From NCBI RefSeq assembly GCF_015207035.1, contig NZ_JADEXQ010000065.1, positions 1-35,512 of the forward strand: a DNA stretch of 35,512 bases, read 5' to 3'. Under the pieces are notes generated by a model, which saw only the letters and a list, made by a program, of their open reading frames with translations, was not told the origin of the DNA and did no database searches. The DNA comes from Romeriopsis navalis LEGE 11480. Lineage in GTDB: Bacteria; Cyanobacteriota; Cyanobacteriia; Leptolyngbyales; Leptolyngbyaceae. Below are positions 16,805-25,336 of this stretch, piece by piece (position 1 is the first letter of the stretch; each line of letters begins with the position of its first letter). The position numbers were made by a program, and so were the translations under genes.

Positions 16805-17308
16805 ATGTCTGAGATTCCAATTAGACCCATCACCACCAGTCGGTTCTACGTTGAATTCGACGGACTCACCGAAAAGCTAATCAAAAGCGTCCAAGAGGTG
16901 GCCTTCCAAGGTCAAGTCAAAGGTAACGAAAAACCCCTTGCTACTACTAAAGGTGGCAAAACTATTCGTCAAAGTACCTCCACTGGCTTTGAAGAAAATC
17001 CTAACTTCACGATCGAAGTCTATTTACGTGAAGGTGATATGGAATTCTACAACTGGATGCAAGACACCATGCCCAGTAGCTATTCTGCGGGTTCTGCTGC
17101 TGCCGGTAAAGGCAAATGGTCCGAGAATCGTAAGAATGGCTCGATCGTGGCCTATGACCCTGGTGATAAAGAAATCCTTCGCTGGAATATCAAAAATGCC
17201 TGGATCAAAACCTACAAAATCTCTGATCTTGCAGCGGATGGTTCTGACTTAGCGGTCGAGACCTTTGAAATCGTCTGTGAGGATATTCGACGTGTTCCTA
17301 CGGGCTAA
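16805..17308 (+). CDS. CIS inner tube protein 1 (gp19-like)
   Basis: The 167-residue protein is of the T4 gp19/Afp1 tube family. It shows a TSRFYVEFDGL opening strand, a GGKTIRQSTSTG loop, the EFYNWMQDTM helix, and a closing strand pair (WNIKNAWIKTYKISDL, LAVETFEIVCEDI). Such proteins stack as hexameric rings inside the sheath. An AAAGGAG site precedes the ATG, and the gene follows the sheath stop by 14 bases, as expected for sheath-tube co-expression. Confidence 0.9.
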   Translation: MSEIPIRPITTSRFYVEFDGLTEKLIKSVQEVAFQGQVKGNEKPLATTKGGKTIRQSTSTGFEENPNFTIEVYLREGDMEFYNWMQDTMPSSYSAGSAAAGKGKWSENRKNGSIVAYDPGDKEILRWNIKNAWIKTYKISDLAADGSDLAVETFEIVCEDIRRVPTG

Positions 17309-17363
17309 CTACAGATCACCTCACTCTAATGAACCCATGTTTGAATTTTCTAAGGAATGACCC

Positions 17364-17843
17364 ATGGCCCAAGATGAAATCCTTGCCACCTCAAAGTTCT
17401 ATCTGGAATTTGATGGCATTACTGAACTCATTGCTAAAAAAGTGAGTGGTCTATCGATCAAACTGGAAGCCGCAGGTGATATGAAGTCCTTCGGTGTGCG
17501 GAAAGGTGGCACGAGCTTTATGCAAGCAACTGTTAGCGGTGTGACCAGCGGTACTATGACCGTAGATTTTGTGGCAACAGTCGAAGACCAGTCCATGCAT
17601 GATTGGTATCGCGCTTCCCACTCGATCGGGGGTCCCCTTGCCGGTAAAGGTTCAGAAAATAAAGGCGAACGCAAAAATGCTTCTATTACACTCTATAACC
17701 AAGCTGGTGATGCCGCTGCTCGCTGGACAATGTCCGGCGTCTTTCCCAAGTCCTACAAAACCTCCAAGATGGAGCCCGGTGGAACAGAGCTATTTACTGA
17801 AAAGGTCGAGTTTGTCTATGAAACCTGCCACCGCATTAAATAG
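17364..17843 (+). CDS. CIS inner tube protein 2 (gp19-like)
   Basis: The 159-residue tube paralogue has the same order of elements as its neighbours: TSKFYLEFDGI, a Gly-rich RKGGTSF loop, MHDWYRASHSIGG helix, then WTMSGVFPKSYKTS and EKVEFVYETCHRIK. AAGGA stands 7 bases before the ATG. It differs clearly in sequence from the first copy, so the two are probably specialised (bulk tube versus tube initiator or end) and not recent duplicates. Confidence 0.9.
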   Translation: MAQDEILATSKFYLEFDGITELIAKKVSGLSIKLEAAGDMKSFGVRKGGTSFMQATVSGVTSGTMTVDFVATVEDQSMHDWYRASHSIGGPLAGKGSENKGERKNASITLYNQAGDAAARWTMSGVFPKSYKTSKMEPGGTELFTEKVEFVYETCHRIK

Positions 17844-17860
17844 CTCAGGAGGGATTGCCC

Positions 17861-18361
17861 GTGTCCGACCAGTACGAACTCCTTACGAGCGCTAAGTATT
17901 ACTTGGAGATCACCCTCAGTCGCAACCATGAGAAAATTGACGGTTACTTCATGGATTGCCAAGGCTTCAAACGATCGCAGGAAATGATCACTATTTGTGA
18001 GGTTTTTCCAAAACAGTGGGGTAAGGCTAATGCCAAAGTCGGTCGTGTCCAACGCACTAAACTGCCCGGTAACAGCAAAGTTGAGAACATTATTCTCAAA
18101 CGCGGACTTTCGATCTCCGATACCCTTTGGCAATGGTTTCGTGATGTCGAGAATGGAGAATGGCGGAAACAACGCCGTGATGGTGACTTAACCTTATATG
18201 ACCAAGCAGCTAAGGAGCAGGCACGATTTCGATTTTCTGGAGCTTGGCCCATTAGTTATAAGATTGGCGACCTGAAAGCCGACTCTACTGATTTTGAAAT
18301 TGAAGAAGTGGAACTGGCCGTCGAATCATTTATCCGTGTTCAACCCGGTGGCAAAGCGTGA
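17861..18361 (+). CDS. CIS inner tube-like protein 3 (gp19-like)
   Basis: This is a third gp19-type paralogue of about 166 residues. The GTG at 17861 is preferred over TTG 17855 because AGGAGG (17847-17852) then has a normal spacing. Recognisable parts are TSAKYYLEITLS, a CQGFKRSQEMITI stretch in place of the usual Gly-rich loop, the WQWFRDVENGEW helix region, and FSGAWPISYKIGDL with IEEVELAVESFIRV. In Afp-type clusters such divergent copies form the tube's baseplate-proximal ring (Afp5-like), which is a reasonable guess here. Confidence 0.87.
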   Translation: MSDQYELLTSAKYYLEITLSRNHEKIDGYFMDCQGFKRSQEMITICEVFPKQWGKANAKVGRVQRTKLPGNSKVENIILKRGLSISDTLWQWFRDVENGEWRKQRRDGDLTLYDQAAKEQARFRFSGAWPISYKIGDLKADSTDFEIEEVELAVESFIRVQPGGKA

Positions 18362-18437
18362 CAAGTTTTGCTGCTACTTGCCTGGCTTATTAGCCTATCC
18401 CACACCGTATTAAAATATTCTCCAACTCAACTAATCC

Positions 18438-18797
18438 ATGATACAAACCGAATTTGAATTTACCCTACCCAAGGGGTATATAGATGAAGGTAATAATTTG
18501 CATCGGCGAGGCATCATGCGTCTCGCCACTGCAATGGATGAAATAGTTCCCCTACGTGACCCACGCGTCAAAACGAACCCAGCTTATGCCACGGTGCTTA
18601 TTCTGTCTCGTGTGATTACTAAACTGGGTGCGCTTGATGAGATATCGCCTGTGATCGTCGAGAGTTTCTTTGCCTGCGACTTGAACTATCTCCAAAAGCT
18701 ATATCGCCAGATCAACGAACTAGAAGAGCCGGTGATTGATTTACCTGTCGATCGTAATCATCACGCCAACCACGTAACTCAAATGACTGCATCCTAA
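18438..18797 (+). CDS. Tail assembly-type small protein (first copy)
   Basis: The 119-residue protein opens TEFEFTLPKGYIDEGNNLHR and continues MRLATAMDEIVPLRDPRV. This resembles the small phage-tail-assembly proteins that follow tube genes in extracellular CIS clusters. No membrane segment or catalytic motif is visible. The next gene shares the same plan (TEFDFSLPRGFVD, MRMATARDELL, LLSQVITQLG), so they are paralogues. Position suggests a chaperone or minor tube/baseplate factor; the exact role is unknown. Confidence 0.75.
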   Translation: MIQTEFEFTLPKGYIDEGNNLHRRGIMRLATAMDEIVPLRDPRVKTNPAYATVLILSRVITKLGALDEISPVIVESFFACDLNYLQKLYRQINELEEPVIDLPVDRNHHANHVTQMTAS

Positions 18798-18810
18798 CCG
18801 GAGAGACCTC

Positions 18811-19203
18811 ATGACCACCGCACAAGCCCTACGAACAGAGTTCGACTTCAGCTTACCCCGAGGTTTTGTTGATTCAAGTGGACAAGTGCATTCAACTGGC
18901 CGGATGCGTATGGCGACTGCCCGTGACGAACTGCTTGCCCATAAACATCGTCACGTTAAATCCTATCCGGAGTATCTCAGTCTCGTCTTGCTTTCCCAGG
19001 TGATTACTCAACTTGGCGAAATAAAGGATATTACCCCCGAAGACTTAGAGAATATGTTTACCCAGGATATGGCTTTTCTCAAGGATTTTTACAATCGGAT
19101 TAACCAAACGGGAAGCATGAATATCGCAGTGCAATGCCCGAAATGTGACCATAACTTTGAACTTGAGTTGGCCTTGTCGGGGGAATTATTGGCTACCCCG
19201 TAG
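18811..19203 (+). CDS. Tail assembly-type small protein with Cys pair (second copy)
   Basis: This 130-residue paralogue of the preceding protein carries a C-terminal extension with a CPKC knuckle (VQCPKCDHNFELEL), as in T4-type baseplate-assembly relatives. One knuckle alone could bind metal only by dimerising or with other ligands. GGAGAG precedes the ATG by about 6 bases. The end of the gene overlaps the hidden small gene at 19185, which points to translational coupling. Confidence 0.75.
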   Translation: MTTAQALRTEFDFSLPRGFVDSSGQVHSTGRMRMATARDELLAHKHRHVKSYPEYLSLVLLSQVITQLGEIKDITPEDLENMFTQDMAFLKDFYNRINQTGSMNIAVQCPKCDHNFELELALSGELLATP

Positions 19204-19346
19204 AACAGCTCCAGCAGGAGGTAGCCTTTATTGCATTCCATTTTCACTGGTCTCTAGACAGTATTTTCCAGTTGGAGCATCACGATCGACGGCGCTGGAT
19301 TCAGGAAATTCAGATGATTACATCAACCAAGGACGAATTGTCATGA
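19185..19346 (+). CDS. Hidden small CIS protein (DUF6760-like) with a non-standard start
   Basis: A frame different from both neighbours is open from just after TGA 19164-19166 to TGA 19344-19346. It reads IIGYPVEQLQQEVAFIAFHF, then HWSLDSIFQLEHHDRRRWIQ. I recall this pattern from the ~50-residue DUF6760 family next to tail-assembly genes in CIS and phage clusters. No ATG, GTG or TTG exists in the usable part. The family opening GYP(L/V) suggests initiation at one of two ATT codons (19185 or 19188) behind GGGGGA (19179-19184), or a start coupled to the upstream gene. Its stop overlaps the CHASE2 ATG as ATGA (19343-19346), which strongly suggests real translation. Role unknown; probably a baseplate or tube adaptor. 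Confidence 0.65.
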   Translation: MIGYPVEQLQQEVAFIAFHFHWSLDSIFQLEHHDRRRWIQEIQMITSTKDELS

Positions 19347-21349
19347 CAGCGCATTCTGTATCCCGCTGGAAAACGATTTTTAGACCAGTACTACTAGTTA
19401 GTTTGGCCGTGACAGTGCCCTTGATTGCAGTGCGTTTCATCGGTGGGCTGGAAACGATCGAACTCAGGCAATATGACCAGTTCCTCCGCTGGCGCAGTTC
19501 CGGGAAGCCCGATGAACGAATCACAGTCGTAACAATTGATAATGATGATGTTCAAGATCTAGGACAATATCCGCTCAGTAATCAAAAGTTGGCTCAGGTA
19601 ATTGAAAATTTACGAGATAATAACGCTCGTGTGATTGCCATAGATTTATCACAAGAATCACCGAATAATCTTCAAACTAAAGCAAAAAAATTAAGTAATC
19701 TAATAAATCAAAATGCTCAGAGAGACGATCAGATCATTATTGGTTGTCCTGCTGGTCAAATCACTCCCTCGAACAATATCAATGTTCCACCACAGAATTC
19801 ATTTGCTCTGAGCACAACGCTGCTTGATCGAGATCAGATTCTCCGCCGGGTTGCACTTTCTGCGGAGCGATCGAGTGAAATCCAGTTTAATCGCCCTATC
19901 TGTGAAGAAGGAGAGGCACGGGGCTCGCTTGCTAGCTTAAGCCTGGCGGCGGCATCAGCCTATCTCGCAGAAGAGCAAATCAATCGCCAAGAGCAGCCAC
20001 GACAAATTACATTTGGCGATAAATCACTTAAACAGCTGCATAGCCAGTTTGGTGGATATGCCAGTATCAAAACGCAGTCTAACCAACTAATGCTCAGTTA
20101 TCGCGGTGGCAGAAAAGCCGTTCAGACTGTGCCGATTACGATGGTATTGGACGATAGTGCTGATCCCAGTTCGCTACACGATCGCATAGTCCTAGTTGGT
20201 GATATATCGAGTTTTTCAACTGACAAGTGGGCGACACCTTATCTTAATCAAGGCCAATCAGTGAAAATGCCTGGTGTTTTTATTCGTGCCCAGGCAATCA
20301 GCCAGATTTTGGGCTATGTTCTCGATCGAAGACCACTCATTCACAGTTGGCCCAAAGGGTTGGAATATCTCGGATTTTTTGGGGTTGCTTATGGCAGTGG
20401 TTTAGCTGCTTGGTATCTGCGGCGTAATAGCATTTTTGCCCTATACGTTGGTGGTCAAGTCTTACTATTTTGGGTGCTGGCTTGTAGTGCATTTCTTCTA
20501 CAAGGACTCTGGTTGCCGCTGATCCCAACTGTTCTATCGACTACGATTACTGCTCTAAGCGCACGTGTGGTCAGAAATCGTAAGTATCTGATGACCTATG
20601 GTAATGGTTTATATAATCAAGTTCATTCGGCGTTGTCTGGTGAATCAGTTGGTCCTGATTATTTAGCAGATCTGGTTGCGCGGGCGCAGTCGCTGCAGCA
20701 GGATGGGCATGGTTTGCAAGCTGTACCGGACTCTGTGAAATCAGCATCAGATTCCAGTACTTCGAAACTCCGGGAAAGGATTGAGCGAGATGCACTACAG
20801 AAATTTACCCTACAGGGTTTCCGCGAGGTAAGGCAGCAACAGATTAAAACTCTTTTAGAAAGAGCCGAACAACATCGCTTAAAATCTTTTGGAGTCATGT
20901 CTTCTTCAGTGATTTCCAGCACGATGCGCGATGCTTCAAGTAATGCTGAGCCACCTGCCTTATCCGATAGCCCCAATCCCAAGGCTCTACCTGAATCTCA
21001 ACAGCCTGAAATGCCAGCATTAGCAAATCAGGCAGATCATCGACTACATCATTATGTCCAAGCGGCGGATGAGCCTCATTCCAAGGATTCAAACCTGCAT
21101 CATGCGCAGAGTAGCGATCGTAAGCCTCAAACTGAAGAATCCCAACTCGGCCGGAATTTTCTGAAAATATCTGACTCCATGCATAGCGAGCCTGATAAAT
21201 TGCTCAACCGTAGGAGCAATGAGCATAAGCCAGTTCAACAACAGTCGATAACCTCCAATGCTGATTCAGCATTTACGTCAAACCCAATTCGAATTGAGGT
21301 GGATCAAGCAGAAGGTATTATTTTGGGTTCGGAGGTTAGCGATGAGTAG
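19343..21349 (+). CDS. CHASE2-domain membrane protein inside the CIS operon
   Basis: From ATG 19343 (AAGGA about 10 bases upstream) the product has 668 residues; a longer frame from 19145 would run through neighbouring genes. It has an N-terminal membrane segment (about 11-35), a CHASE2 extracytoplasmic sensor domain (about 45-330; RQYDQFLRWRSSG, ITVVTIDNDDVQDLGQYPLS, ARVIAIDL, IVLVGDIS), and three closely spaced membrane segments at about 338-412. A long Ser/Gln/His-rich cytoplasmic tail follows, with a basic helical section (LRERIERDALQKFTLQGFREVRQQQ). No kinase, cyclase or other output domain is present. The start overlaps the preceding small gene by 4 bases and the end overlaps the next gene by 8, so it is tightly tied to the CIS genes. 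A role as membrane anchor or trigger for the particle is an inference. Confidence 0.85.
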   Translation: MTAHSVSRWKTIFRPVLLVSLAVTVPLIAVRFIGGLETIELRQYDQFLRWRSSGKPDERITVVTIDNDDVQDLGQYPLSNQKLAQVIENLRDNNARVIAIDLSQESPNNLQTKAKKLSNLINQNAQRDDQIIIGCPAGQITPSNNINVPPQNSFALSTTLLDRDQILRRVALSAERSSEIQFNRPICEEGEARGSLASLSLAAASAYLAEEQINRQEQPRQITFGDKSLKQLHSQFGGYASIKTQSNQLMLSYRGGRKAVQTVPITMVLDDSADPSSLHDRIVLVGDISSFSTDKWATPYLNQGQSVKMPGVFIRAQAISQILGYVLDRRPLIHSWPKGLEYLGFFGVAYGSGLAAWYLRRNSIFALYVGGQVLLFWVLACSAFLLQGLWLPLIPTVLSTTITALSARVVRNRKYLMTYGNGLYNQVHSALSGESVGPDYLADLVARAQSLQQDGHGLQAVPDSVKSASDSSTSKLRERIERDALQKFTLQGFREVRQQQIKTLLERAEQHRLKSFGVMSSSVISSTMRDASSNAEPPALSDSPNPKALPESQQPEMPALANQADHRLHHYVQAADEPHSKDSNLHHAQSSDRKPQTEESQLGRNFLKISDSMHSEPDKLLNRRSNEHKPVQQQSITSNADSAFTSNPIRIEVDQAEGIILGSEVSDE

Positions 21350-21617
21350 TCTAACAGATTCAGATGCTGCTAAATGCTTTCCAGAGTTAGGGTCCGCTGC
21401 GCCAAGCTATCGCTATCAATCTCATTTGGGTTCACCGGGAAACTATATTGCACCGGCTCGGTTTCTCGATGTCGGAAATACCGAAGAATTAGTAGCCTTG
21501 GCCCAGATTGCAGAGACATTTCTGCAAGACCCGATTGCAGCTCAATGGCTATGCGATCGGGTTATCGAAATCATGCATTGGGATATCGAGCTTACACAGG
21601 GAAGATGGGGGAGATAG
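21342..21617 (+). CDS. Small CIS-operon protein (91 aa)
   Basis: ATG 21342 follows GGAGG by 6 bases and overlaps the CHASE2 stop by 8 bases. The 91-residue product is soluble and slightly acidic, with a disordered start (SYRYQSHLGSPGNYIAPARF) and an Ala/Glu-rich helix pair (EELVALAQIAETFLQDPIAA, then WLCDRVIEIMHWDIEL). It ends 3 bases before the next tube-like gene. I do not recognise the family; position suggests a baseplate-proximal component. Confidence 0.65.
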   Translation: MSSLTDSDAAKCFPELGSAAPSYRYQSHLGSPGNYIAPARFLDVGNTEELVALAQIAETFLQDPIAAQWLCDRVIEIMHWDIELTQGRWGR

Positions 21618-21620
21618 ACT

Positions 21621-22211
21621 ATGAATATTAGTGCAGAAAACCAAGCTACCCGACAAATCTCTACACATGAAAAGGGCCAGACTGGAACGGCCTCTGACAC
21701 GAAGCCAAATGTGCTTAATTATGTAACGACGAATCGTTTTTATGTTGAGATTGGCAATGACATAAAAGCGGCATTTAGTGAATGTTCAGGATTAGATGTA
21801 CAGATTGATAAGGATGTATACCACGAAGGCGGTGTGAACCATCAGCAGCGCATCTTTCTGAAACAAGCAAAGTTTGGCGATATCACCCTCAAACGCGGTA
21901 TTACCGAGGATTCAGAATTTTGGCGATGGGTTGAACAATCCTTGATGGCAGGGCAGCAACGGCGACGCAACATCAATATTTTGGTGTTCAACCAGGCTGG
22001 GGAAACGATGCAGGCTTGGTTTCTGCTTGGTGCTGTGCCGATCGGCTGGAAAACGCCGTCACTGAAAGCCGATTCTAATTCCGTGGCGATTGAAGAACTC
22101 GTCCTTGCCTACGAAGGTCTGAAGGTAAAGCATAAAAAGCGCAGTGGTGGGGCGCAGCATAAAGATATTCAACGTAGTAAGGATGGCTTTTTCGTTGGTT
22201 CTGAAACCTGA
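21621..22211 (+). CDS. CIS tube-like protein 4 (gp19-like, baseplate-proximal)
   Basis: The 196-residue gp19-type protein has a 30-residue polar N-terminal extension before the family opening TTNRFYVEIGNDIKAAFSEC. It continues with FGDITLKRGITEDSEFWRW, VFNQAGETMQAWFLLGAVP and VAIEELVLAYEGLKV, and ends in a basic tail. A GGGGGAG site lies 7 bases upstream. Being separated from the other tube genes and placed before the spike genes, it probably forms the ring that joins tube and spike (Afp5/Afp6 position). Confidence 0.88.
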   Translation: MNISAENQATRQISTHEKGQTGTASDTKPNVLNYVTTNRFYVEIGNDIKAAFSECSGLDVQIDKDVYHEGGVNHQQRIFLKQAKFGDITLKRGITEDSEFWRWVEQSLMAGQQRRRNINILVFNQAGETMQAWFLLGAVPIGWKTPSLKADSNSVAIEELVLAYEGLKVKHKKRSGGAQHKDIQRSKDGFFVGSET

Positions 22212-22222
22212 TTGAAATAACT

Positions 22223-25200
22223 ATGGCAACTCCAATTTCTTCCCAATCCTCTTCCCCTCCTCCTTTAGGCATCCAACAGCCATTACTTCCGGCGACGCCT
22301 TTGGGGCAGAATATGTTGCAGCCGAAATTCCTCACTCCACTGGGAGCTAGGCCATTAGGAGTGATTAAGCCCAGCATTTTTAATTCGGGGATGATTTCGG
22401 CGAAATTGGATGCAGCGGCACCATTTCAGGATTCGCCGTTTTTTGACCCACCTATAAAATCGCCATCCACTGATCGTTCAGCTACACGATCGATTCAACG
22501 ATTGGAAGAGGTTGATAATTCTGATGCAGCTGAGCCGGGTCTAAATCAGGATGATTCCACGGCACCTGATGTGAGTGCGGTGTTTGATACGTCATTTATT
22601 CAGCGAGAAGCTGATTCAAATGCGGATATAGAAGAATCTGAGCCTGCGGCAAATCAAGATACGGATGAGGAGCCGACTCAAACTCCTACATCAGAACTCG
22701 TTTCCCGTGAAGCATCTCCCACACAATCGAATGAATCTGAGGAGAGTGCTCCGGCGATCCAAGCAAAGTTAGAGGATTCAGAAGCCGATATGCCTGTTAG
22801 TGCGAGGGATGCATCTGAAACAGTATCACGATCTCCAGAGTCATCAGATGAGGAAATGCCGGGCGTAACATCGGAAATTCAGCAAGTCGCTTTACCAGCA
22901 AAGGAAACTGCTAAATCTGATCAAGATGGGGGCCAAGATAAGATGGTGCTCCAACGGCAGGTAGATGCTGTATCGGAAGTACCAGTACGGCTTGATAGTG
23001 GGAATATAGAATCATCTGAGGATATTCAACCGCAACAAGAGGAAGTGCCAAATTCGGAGGATACGTCTCCTGAACAGGTTGCACGATCGTCTGAGACTGA
23101 ATCATCTGAGGATGGTATGAGTGATGGTGATGCAGCGTCGATGGTACAGTCGAAGCCGGATGATACTGACGAAATGCAGTCCGATGATAGGAGTCAGTCT
23201 GAAACGGTATCAAGATCGGTGCAATCTGATGATGATACTTCTGATACTGATACGGTAGATAGTCCAGCTGTTCAGGCTATACCTACTGAGGATTCTGAGA
23301 GTGGCAATGAAATGCCGCTTGAAGATAACGCAAGTGTTTCCGAAACGGTGTCACGATCGATAGAATCTGATGATGGCAGTTCTGATGCTGATACTGATCT
23401 GGCAGAAAGTTCAACCGTTCAGGCTGTATCGGCTGAGGACTCGAAGGATATTGCGAGAAATCCTGAAAATACTCCTTATGCAGTCCTACCCGCTTTGCAA
23501 CGGGATGAGGATGCTGCGGAGATAGTTACCGGACCTGAAGCGACTATACAAAATCGTGTTGATGATGCAGCTAGCGCTGGGCCAGATGATGAAACAATTC
23601 AGCCAGTGAGTGATGTATCGCGTGATCATGGTGGTGAGATAGAGCAGGGGCCTGATGCCCAATTGAAGCCGGATGATGAGACGACTGAGAGTACGAATAA
23701 TAATGTTCAAGCGAATGCAGTAGAACCAAATTCACCGATTTCTGACACAGGAGAAGATACTCCACAAAACGATGTTAACGAAGTACAAGTGGTTCAGCAA
23801 GCGGCTGAGTCTTCTATCGTACAAGCTGAACCAGCGACCTCTGAGCTTAGCTCAGAGGAAGATAATGCTGCTTCAACAGAGGTGCAGAAAGCTCCGGTAG
23901 CAGTTGTGGATGAAGCGCCTCAGGCAGAAACCGTGGATGAGCCACCCGCCAGTGAGACGCAGCCCGAGGTCATGGCAGTGGCTGACGAGTCAGATGATCG
24001 TCTGCCAGATATGCAGGCGGATGCTTCGGTTGCTCCTAGTGAGTCGTCTCCAGAAGTGCAGAAATCTGTAGAGCCTACTGTTAGCCGCAATGCAGATGAC
24101 GAGTCAGATGATTCAGTGGTAGCTTCTGAGCCGCCGGAGGTGATGCAAGTTGCTGACGAGGAGTCAGAGGATATTCAACGTGAGGTGGCTAGTGCGCCTG
24201 TGGAGGATGGCGAGGACGCAATGCCGATCGCGAAGATGCCGACAGGTGCTGAAGTGGGGGAAAGTGATGCCGCGCCAGAGACAGCTCCACCATCATATGA
24301 ACCGATCGTGCAGCAGGCAGTGGTTGAGACAGATGAGCCATCAGATCGCGATGTATCGACGGAGCAGATTCAAACACAATTGACTGAGACGCTGTCTGAG
24401 CATGCAGCTGAGACGCCACAACAGTCTGAAACTGATGGAATGGCAGTATCAGAAAAGAATGCGCCTGATATATCCACGGCACTACAGACAGGTGAACAAG
24501 CAAGTGATGTGGTGCAGCGGGAGTCGGAAGACGATCAAGCGCAGCCAGAAATGCCAGGAGATAATATCAATCGGCACCCAACAGAAATAAGTGCAGTAAA
24601 TGTATCGGATACTGCTTCAGAAGGACCTGTGGATAACGTGGATGAAGCAGTACAGACTGCTACTGAGGCGCATGAGGAAGTTCAACGACGGGCGATGAAG
24701 CCATCGATCGAAGCCACGTCTCCTAGTCCACCGCCGCCGCATATTAATCCTGGAGTGATTGGACAAAGTGATGATGATGAGCCGGTGCAACGATCTGCTA
24801 AAGATATATCACAACAGGATTTAGTAGCGGAAACGCTAGCCCGATCGCCAGTTTTTCCGCCAGCAAGTCATGCATCTGCATCGTCCCCTAGGGAATCGGG
24901 GACAGCGGCACCAAGTGAGTGGGGCAGTATTGGGGATTTATTGCAGCAGTCGAGTGTTGATGAGACGCAGGCGATACCGGCTGATCCATCTGTATCGCAG
25001 CGGTTACAGCGAGTTGCCGTGGAGCAACCGCTGACGGATGGTTATCGCCAACTTGATTTGACACCTGCGCCAGTGCAGCGAGTTGCCGATATGGTGCAAC
25101 GATCGACCGATGAAATGTTGCCAGATGATGGGGGGGCGGATGCTGGAATGATGACTTTGCCGGATGAGGAAGCCGGTCAAGATTCAGAGGTGAAACAGCC

Positions 25201-25321
25201 CGAGGCTTCACCGGAGCAGCTAGAGCGGTTGGCGCAGGAGATTTATCGTTTGTTGCGGCAGCGGTTGGTGGCGGACCGGGAGCGATCGGGGAGTGGGTAT
25301 TCCGGACGATTACCGTGGTAA
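22223..25321 (+). CDS. Large acidic, disordered CIS-cluster protein with QR motifs
   Basis: The 1032-residue protein has three zones. A Pro-rich, hydrophobic N-terminus (about 1-75: PLGIQQPLLPATPLGQ) precedes about 870 residues of Asp/Glu/Ser/Val/Ala/Gln-rich, probably disordered sequence. A conserved-looking C-terminal helix closes it (LERLAQEIYRLLRQRLVADR, then SGYSGRLPW). The acidic zone contains three ETVSRS(P/V/I)(E/Q)S units and at least eleven hydrophobic-Gln-Arg tripeptides (IQRE, LQRQ, VQRS and so on). The same tripeptide recurs in the N-terminus of the DUF4157 effector encoded downstream. I recognise no enzyme domain. The position between the baseplate tube protein and the LysM-position protein, plus the shared motif, suggests a cargo-loading or assembly scaffold; this is inference. 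A weak ribosome-binding site precedes the ATG. Confidence 0.8.
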   Translation: MATPISSQSSSPPPLGIQQPLLPATPLGQNMLQPKFLTPLGARPLGVIKPSIFNSGMISAKLDAAAPFQDSPFFDPPIKSPSTDRSATRSIQRLEEVDNSDAAEPGLNQDDSTAPDVSAVFDTSFIQREADSNADIEESEPAANQDTDEEPTQTPTSELVSREASPTQSNESEESAPAIQAKLEDSEADMPVSARDASETVSRSPESSDEEMPGVTSEIQQVALPAKETAKSDQDGGQDKMVLQRQVDAVSEVPVRLDSGNIESSEDIQPQQEEVPNSEDTSPEQVARSSETESSEDGMSDGDAASMVQSKPDDTDEMQSDDRSQSETVSRSVQSDDDTSDTDTVDSPAVQAIPTEDSESGNEMPLEDNASVSETVSRSIESDDGSSDADTDLAESSTVQAVSAEDSKDIARNPENTPYAVLPALQRDEDAAEIVTGPEATIQNRVDDAASAGPDDETIQPVSDVSRDHGGEIEQGPDAQLKPDDETTESTNNNVQANAVEPNSPISDTGEDTPQNDVNEVQVVQQAAESSIVQAEPATSELSSEEDNAASTEVQKAPVAVVDEAPQAETVDEPPASETQPEVMAVADESDDRLPDMQADASVAPSESSPEVQKSVEPTVSRNADDESDDSVVASEPPEVMQVADEESEDIQREVASAPVEDGEDAMPIAKMPTGAEVGESDAAPETAPPSYEPIVQQAVVETDEPSDRDVSTEQIQTQLTETLSEHAAETPQQSETDGMAVSEKNAPDISTALQTGEQASDVVQRESEDDQAQPEMPGDNINRHPTEISAVNVSDTASEGPVDNVDEAVQTATEAHEEVQRRAMKPSIEATSPSPPPPHINPGVIGQSDDDEPVQRSAKDISQQDLVAETLARSPVFPPASHASASSPRESGTAAPSEWGSIGDLLQQSSVDETQAIPADPSVSQRLQRVAVEQPLTDGYRQLDLTPAPVQRVADMVQRSTDEMLPDDGGADAGMMTLPDEEAGQDSEVKQPEASPEQLERLAQEIYRLLRQRLVADRERSGSGYSGRLPW

Positions 25322-25336
25322 GGGAGGAGAAGTAGC

